Part shown: positions 56,758 to 64,000 of the stretch, one piece after another
Layout of the letters: each line of letters starts with the position of its first letter
How positions within the stretch are numbered: position 1 is the stretch's first letter
Source: Pelobates cultripes
Taxonomy: Eukaryota; Chordata; Amphibia; Anura; Pelobatidae
DNA length: 64,000 bases
Direction: 5' to 3'
Assembly: GCA_933207985.1 (NCBI GenBank)
Contig: OW240913.1
Span: 275,253,401 to 275,317,400, forward strand
The notes under the pieces: generated by a model
Seen by the model: the letters and a program-made list of their open reading frames with translations, nothing else
What the model was told of the DNA's origin: nothing
Databases searched by the model: none
Program-made: the position numbers and the translations under genes

Positions 56758-58471
56758 ATTTCTCAAAATTGTGACAGGAAAAACTGGGTATGGATGCTAT
56801 TGTTATTGTGATTACGCTCATTTGTACTGTTTTCGAGTATTTTTCTATTAAAGGGTTACTTTAAGTATCATAGTCACCACGGCCTGCTATAGAGGCTATG
56901 ATGCCAAAAATACCCTTGTCCGCTTTCTCAGTAATGGTTTAGCGATGGTTTGCCTCCTTACCTGGGAGTAAACATTTAACTTTAGATTTACTTTTTCCCA
57001 GGCTCAACAGAAAATCCGACAAGAAGTAAAATATAGCTGTATGCTATGCAAATTCCTCAAGCATTTGTTAATCTTTTTCTGACTTCTAATGTGTCATTAT
57101 GTCCTGTAGAGAGTACTGGCCTTCAGGTCGTTGAGGCATACTGACACTTCCTAAAATCCTTGTCCCATTATTTCCCTATAGGAATACTTACCCAGACGGA
57201 TCGTATTGGGGACATCCCTGGCAACCCCTTAGCATCCAATTGCCGTGCTCAGTTATGTGATGTCACCGTGATCACTGATGCAGTGTCACAGCCAATTATT
57301 TAAAACATTAGCTGTGACAATACATTCTGCCTCTTTCCTCATTTTGATCTGAGTCAGACAGCAGATAGATAATTGATTCACTGTGTTTTGTATGTTCAGT
57401 TTACTGTGGTTAAATGCAAATAAATTATCAAACATTTAACACTTTTATTGTTGATCACAGTATTACTGCTAAAATGTGTTAAAACCACATTTTAAGATCT
57501 AGGCATTTTAACATTATACAGCCCTGAAGACAATGTGTTCATATTCTTTTCATGATACTGTCATTATGGAAACTGGGGCGGATCCAGAACTTAAGGGGAA
57601 CTGTGTATTTTTAAAGGAACAATCCAGGCACAGTAACCACTACAGATCTCTGTAGATCTTTGCAGTTCTTGTCCTCCCTGTTTCAGTTAATTATAAATAA
57701 AACTGAGGTCTAAATAACTTCCAATCTCGAATTGAATTTAAATAGAATAAATGCCATGGGATTGGAATTTCTCATCAGAGGTAAACATGTTCTTACAGAG
57801 GCCCAGTTTAACTGATAACTGAAAATGGACTTTGTTATTTACAATTCAAAGAACTGGTAAAACAATACAATGTCAGTAAGACTGGATTGTCTAAAGGCAT
57901 TTATGGCGCAAGAATTATAGCTGCTTGGCTTACACTTCACGAAATCTATATTGTGCCAGAATGTAGGTCATCATAAAACGTATAGTGATATTCATTGTGT
58001 GTAAATTATACTGCCCCAGATTTCCCCAATACCAAGTTGATGATAATTTAGGTCATAGATTAATAGTTCTGCGCTATTGCATTATTATTCACCCTTTAAC
58101 TACAAAAATAATGTATACACATTATTTACAGCAAAATGTATGCCATAAAGCCCCACTTGCCTATATATGTACTCCCAGATTTTTTTAACGCTTGTAGAGG
58201 ACTACATTTTTTTTTTTTGCCAGAAACATATTCCACCCATTTATAACCAGCAGGTGTCCTGAAATGTACAGCCTCTCCCTTCTTAACAAACTGTAAAAGA
58301 CGCTTTGAAATCAGGGAGGTAGAGAGGAGTGAAAAAGTTCTCCCTTATACCACTACAGAGATTGCTGTAAAACTTTTTATTTTATTTTTTACATTCTTTA
58401 TTTAGACTTGTTCAGTAGACAGAATAGTGTACAATGACATCTGGTAATACAAATGTTTGACAATGCTGTAT

Positions 58472-58474
<3 letters not shown>
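56758..58474. other. hace1 intron 1, AT-rich, with MITE ends
   Basis: MITE-type ends occur near 56850 (TTAAAGGGTTACTTTAAG) and 57613 (TTAAAGGAACAATCCAGG). No coding region is supported. Confidence 0.45.

Positions 58475-58525
<51 letters not shown>
58475..58525. repeat. Poly(T) tract of about 51 bases
   Basis: Uninterrupted T run in intron 1, followed by AATATATATGATAT and a MITE-type start. Confidence 0.95.
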
Positions 58526-58533
<8 letters not shown>

Positions 58534-58597
58534 TGATATAAAGGGACACTGTAGGTACCCAGACCACTTCCACTCATTGCAGTTCCAGAGAAGTGCT

Positions 58598-58659
58598 AGT
58601 TAAAGGAATACTATAGTGCCAGGAATACGTATTCCTGGCACTATAGTATTCCTTTAACT
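58598..58659. mobile_element. 62-bp perfect palindrome (minimal MITE)
   Basis: Both 31-base arms match without mismatch or spacer. The arm runs AGTTAAAGGAATACTATAGT then GCCAGGAATAC. Its ends match the TTAA-flanked MITE family, so it looks like a MITE reduced to its two termini. Confidence 0.9.
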
Positions 58660-61096
<2,437 letters not shown>

Positions 61097-61680
61097 TTAA
61101 AGGACCACTATAGTCACATAGACCATTTCATCTCAATGAAGGGTCCTGGCTGTAATGGTCCTAACATTGAAAGTAGAAACTGCAATGTTTACATTGCTGG
61201 GTTAAACATAACTCTAGTGGGTGTCTTCCAGACACAGGTGCTTCCTCTAAAAGGACTGCGTAAATCTCACTGACATTTAGATGCATGTGAAGCACTCACC
61301 GTGCATGCGCATGAGTTTCCAATGCTTTTCTGTGAGGGACATTGATTTTACCATCAGTTTGAGAACCATATGATGTCATGGAGAAGCAGGCAGTGGGCCC
61401 AAGGGAGTCTTGGCACTGGAGAAAAGGTATGTCAGTTAAAAAGAAAAACATTTTGTCCGCTTTTTACAGGAAACGGGGGAACCTTACTTGCTGTTAAGGT
61501 TCCCCCGTTTCCTGTAAAAAGCGGGCAAAATGTTTTTCTTTTTAATTGACTTACCGTTTCTCCAGTGCCAAGACTCCCTTGGGCCCACTGCCTGCTTCTC
61601 CACGACATCTTAACTGAAAGTAGGGCTCTATAGCTTTAGGAATACAGATTTGTATTCCTAACAATATAGTGTTCCTTCAA
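61097..61680. mobile_element. TTAA-type MITE containing a long hairpin
   Basis: It starts TTAAAGGACCACTATAGTCA and ends AACAATATAGTGTTCCTTC. The interior has an imperfect 234-bp palindrome (61374-61607). Its 5' part matches 7367-7718. Confidence 0.78.
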
Positions 61681-62755
61681 GGTTTTAAACAAGACATAAT
61701 GTGGAATACAAACCTTTCAAACCAATATCATGGTACTTGTAAATTAACCCCTGCAAACATTGCATGCAGCCTCTAGTTTACCAAAAGAAAATTTCTACTG
61801 ATCAGAGGTCATAATTTGTATGTCTGTCCTTGAAATTGTGCCTCTAGTGATAAGGTTAGAGACTTGGGTTTGGTGTTATTTTAGTGGAATTTAGGAAGTA
61901 ATAAGGCCACGTTGGGACCTGTATGTCATGATCCTGCAGTTGACTATTGCATAGAAACTCACGTTGCAAAATAAACTTTAGTTAATCCCCTGTACAGTTG
62001 GAGGGTGTATAGTGAATTAATACTGTATTGTGAACACTTGTGTACTATTTTGTGGCCTAAAAGTCTGACAGAAAACAAACTAGGATCTAGGTGGATGCAG
62101 AATCTGCATTGACCTTTTAATTGTTGTTGAACTAGTTTTACTGAATGCAGCACTTTTACTTTATCCTTTTCTATTCTGTTTCTCTTGCTTTGGAAACAGT
62201 GAGTTATGGGAAGGATTAATCTGAAGCAGGATGTGTTCTAATGCCTGCAGGCATTTACCTGTCATAAAACTTGAATTGTATCTAAAAAAAAAATAATAAT
62301 AATAATAATAATAATAGATGTACTTTTCCAATATCTGGGTAGGCGCATTTTTACTGCTGCATGGATATTTATTATGTCTGCCTGTAAGAGGTAGATCAAT
62401 ATAAAAATGCTTGTGGAGTTAAATTATATTCTAATGAGAAAAGACCAAACACCTGCAGTTTTATAAATCTTTTACTAGAAGCCAGGCTCGGTCATTCCCA
62501 CCATAAATGAATTTGTGTACACAGATGGTTTTGGCATCGCCAGCAATAGTTCTCTAGATTGGAGCAAAACTTTTCAAGACTTATAGGAACCATGTAATAT
62601 CTTAAAACTTAAAATATTGCTCATAAAGGGGCAGTAATAGCACGATCTCTCTCCCAATTAGACACAGCTTTGCATTTATTTAAAACCATTTCCTTATCAA
62701 GGATTTTACCAATTGTAGCAATTGTTTTTGAATAAAGTTGTTTAGTATGTAGAGC
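61681..62755. other. hace1 intron 3, unassigned
   Basis: AT-rich. It has an (AAT)n microsatellite at about 62290-62316. No coding signal. Confidence 0.45.
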
Positions 62756-63000
62756 AGGGGTAGGCAACCTATGGCACGTGTGCCATGCACGGCACTCCAG
62801 GTGTCTTTGCAGGGCACTCAAGGCTGCTAGAGCTATCAGGACTCCCAGTGAAACTTCAGATATCTGCTAATATGAAAAGGTGGCGAAGGACAATCCTCAA
62901 TTTAAGCATTGCAGCACGTAGAGGAAGGGATTTCAGATCACTTAATTCTAGCACTTGTGAATGTGAATCCACACTGGAGTAGAGTAGCCTGGAGTCTCTG
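62756..63000. mobile_element. Possible hAT-like element, left end
   Basis: CAGGGGTAGGCAACCTATGG at 62756-62775 resembles hAT terminal repeats. The matching right end was not found before 64000, so the extent shown is nominal. Confidence 0.4.
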
Positions 63001-63696
63001 ACATGTACCTGGCCAGCCTGGTCCCCACTGGAACCCATGGAAGCCACCCACACTGCTAGATGTACACAGAAATACAGAATAACCCTCCCCTCATGCAAAT
63101 GATACGAACAGCCCACATACAAACATACACACAATCCCCACAAACTCAACACCACTAACAATCCATACATGCACACAACCCCACATGCAGCATCTCACAT
63201 GCAAAACCCCAAACAGCCCCCACACATACACACAATGACATTTCCATCCACACACACAATTCCACAAACAGCCCCTATACACAGCCCACATTCATAGGTA
63301 TCATACACCAGAAACTACTCATGAACATATACAATATAATAGCTCATATACGCACAAATACAACAATACAAAGCAACTGCAGTATAAATAACACAAGCAG
63401 AATATGGCAACATGCAAACCTCAATTTCAAAAAAAAAAAAAAAGAAAATAGGACCAGCACGCTACGGGACATCACAATCTTATTTCGGCATAGTGCTGCT
63501 AAAAGGTTACACCTAATGTAGAGTATCTATTATATCTGGGTGTCTAGGCAAGTCTGTAGAAATAAAATGCTTTATCCTAATATTAATATTTCTTAAGGAC
63601 AAAGACCATATTTATCTTGTAAATTAGAAAAAGAGTTTAACGATTCGTTATCGTAGAGATCTGATATTCTTTTGGAAAAAATGAACTTTTAATGCT
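63001..63696. other. hace1 intron 3, CA-rich low-complexity and unassigned sequence
   Basis: A degenerate CA-rich stretch (about 63060-63300) and an A run near 63429-63442. Minus-strand Cys/Val-rich frames across it are compositional artefacts. Confidence 0.45.
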
Positions 63697-64000
63697 TTGA
63701 GATGGATATATATATATATATATATATATCTATATATATATATATCGTATTTATCGGCGTATAACACGCACTTTTTCTCCCTGAAAATAAGGGAGAAATT
63801 GTGGGTGCGTGTTATACGCCGGCCCTTTAAATACTGCAGCCGCCTAAGCGCTCTGTCAAGAGCGCTCAGGCGGCTGCAGTTGGTACTCACCTCCCCTGTA
63901 GCGTGGCCGAGCCGCCCTGCCGTCCGCGGTGGCCGGCCGGAGTGATAGGAAGGTGCACGCTCAGTGTGCACCTTCCTGTCAGTCCGACCGGGTACAGGAA
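63697..64000. repeat. TA microsatellite followed by a hairpin-rich repeat
   Basis: (TA)n at about 63705-63745 is followed by a repeat with the sequence TTATCGGCGTATAACACGCA and its partial inverse GCGTGTTATACGCC (63805-63820). Two stem-loops follow: CAGCCGCCTAAGCGCTCT paired with AGAGCGCTCAGGCGGCTG (63837-63878), and AAGGTGCACGCTCAGTGTGC-type near 63951-63976. It is cut by the window edge. Confidence 0.6.

Noticed and set aside
62856..63291. Cys/Val-rich minus-strand frames suggesting a membrane protein
   Set aside because: They arise from a degenerate CA-rich tract in hace1 intron 3 and have no conserved family features.

Overview
The window is nuclear DNA of a vertebrate, most likely a frog or toad. 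It has one recognisable host gene: the 5' end of hace1 (E3 ubiquitin ligase HACE1), on the + strand at the right, with exons 1-3 at 53488-53563, 60289-60343 and 60903-60992. These carry about 73 codons with GT/AG junctions and consistent phases. The rest of the gene lies beyond 64000. A GC-rich promoter-like block (about 52860-53487) precedes it. An anuran source is inferred from the mix of retroelements (Ngaro, DIRS, chromodomain Ty3/gypsy, L1-like and L2-like LINEs) and from the many TTAA-flanked miniature elements. The species cannot be named from the sequence.

Left part (273-18445). An Ngaro-type tyrosine-recombinase retrotransposon (273-7229) has Gag-like, RT/RNase H, tyrosine recombinase and SGNH-hydrolase regions and split direct repeats A1 ... 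B1-A2-B2. It is followed by two copies of one chromodomain-containing Ty3/gypsy element in opposite orientation: 8079-12823 (+), with a GGAAC target duplication, and 13070-18445 (-). Copy 1 sits inside an older LTR-like sequence.

Middle part (18446-44900). This holds a decayed L1-like LINE (+), a 62-bp tandem palindrome, TTAA-flanked MITEs, a solo LTR (24233-25218), an L2-like LINE (-) and a second L1-like LINE (-). The second LINE is split by a young non-autonomous LTR element (30444-33809) whose internal region encodes an in-frame 48-bp repeat. Next come a hAT remnant split by a 2.85-kb insertion, a decayed DIRS element (-) with its internal complementary region, and a roughly 60-bp minisatellite.

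Right part (44900-64000). A roughly 45-47-bp minisatellite of more than 4 kb, with 546-bp higher-order repeats, is interrupted by a 25-bp-TIR element (49228-52382) that itself contains a hAT element (49371-50957). It ends about 630 bp upstream of the hace1 start codon. Intron 1 contains a C-rich minisatellite split by a solo LTR, several MITEs and a 62-bp perfect palindrome. Introns 2 and 3 contain microsatellites and hairpin-forming repeats.

Apart from hace1, every coding region seen belongs to a mobile element, and most are broken. The value of the window lies in its transposon architecture: nested insertions dated by target-site duplications, unusual priming and ORF arrangements, and an expanded minisatellite next to a conserved gene's promoter.
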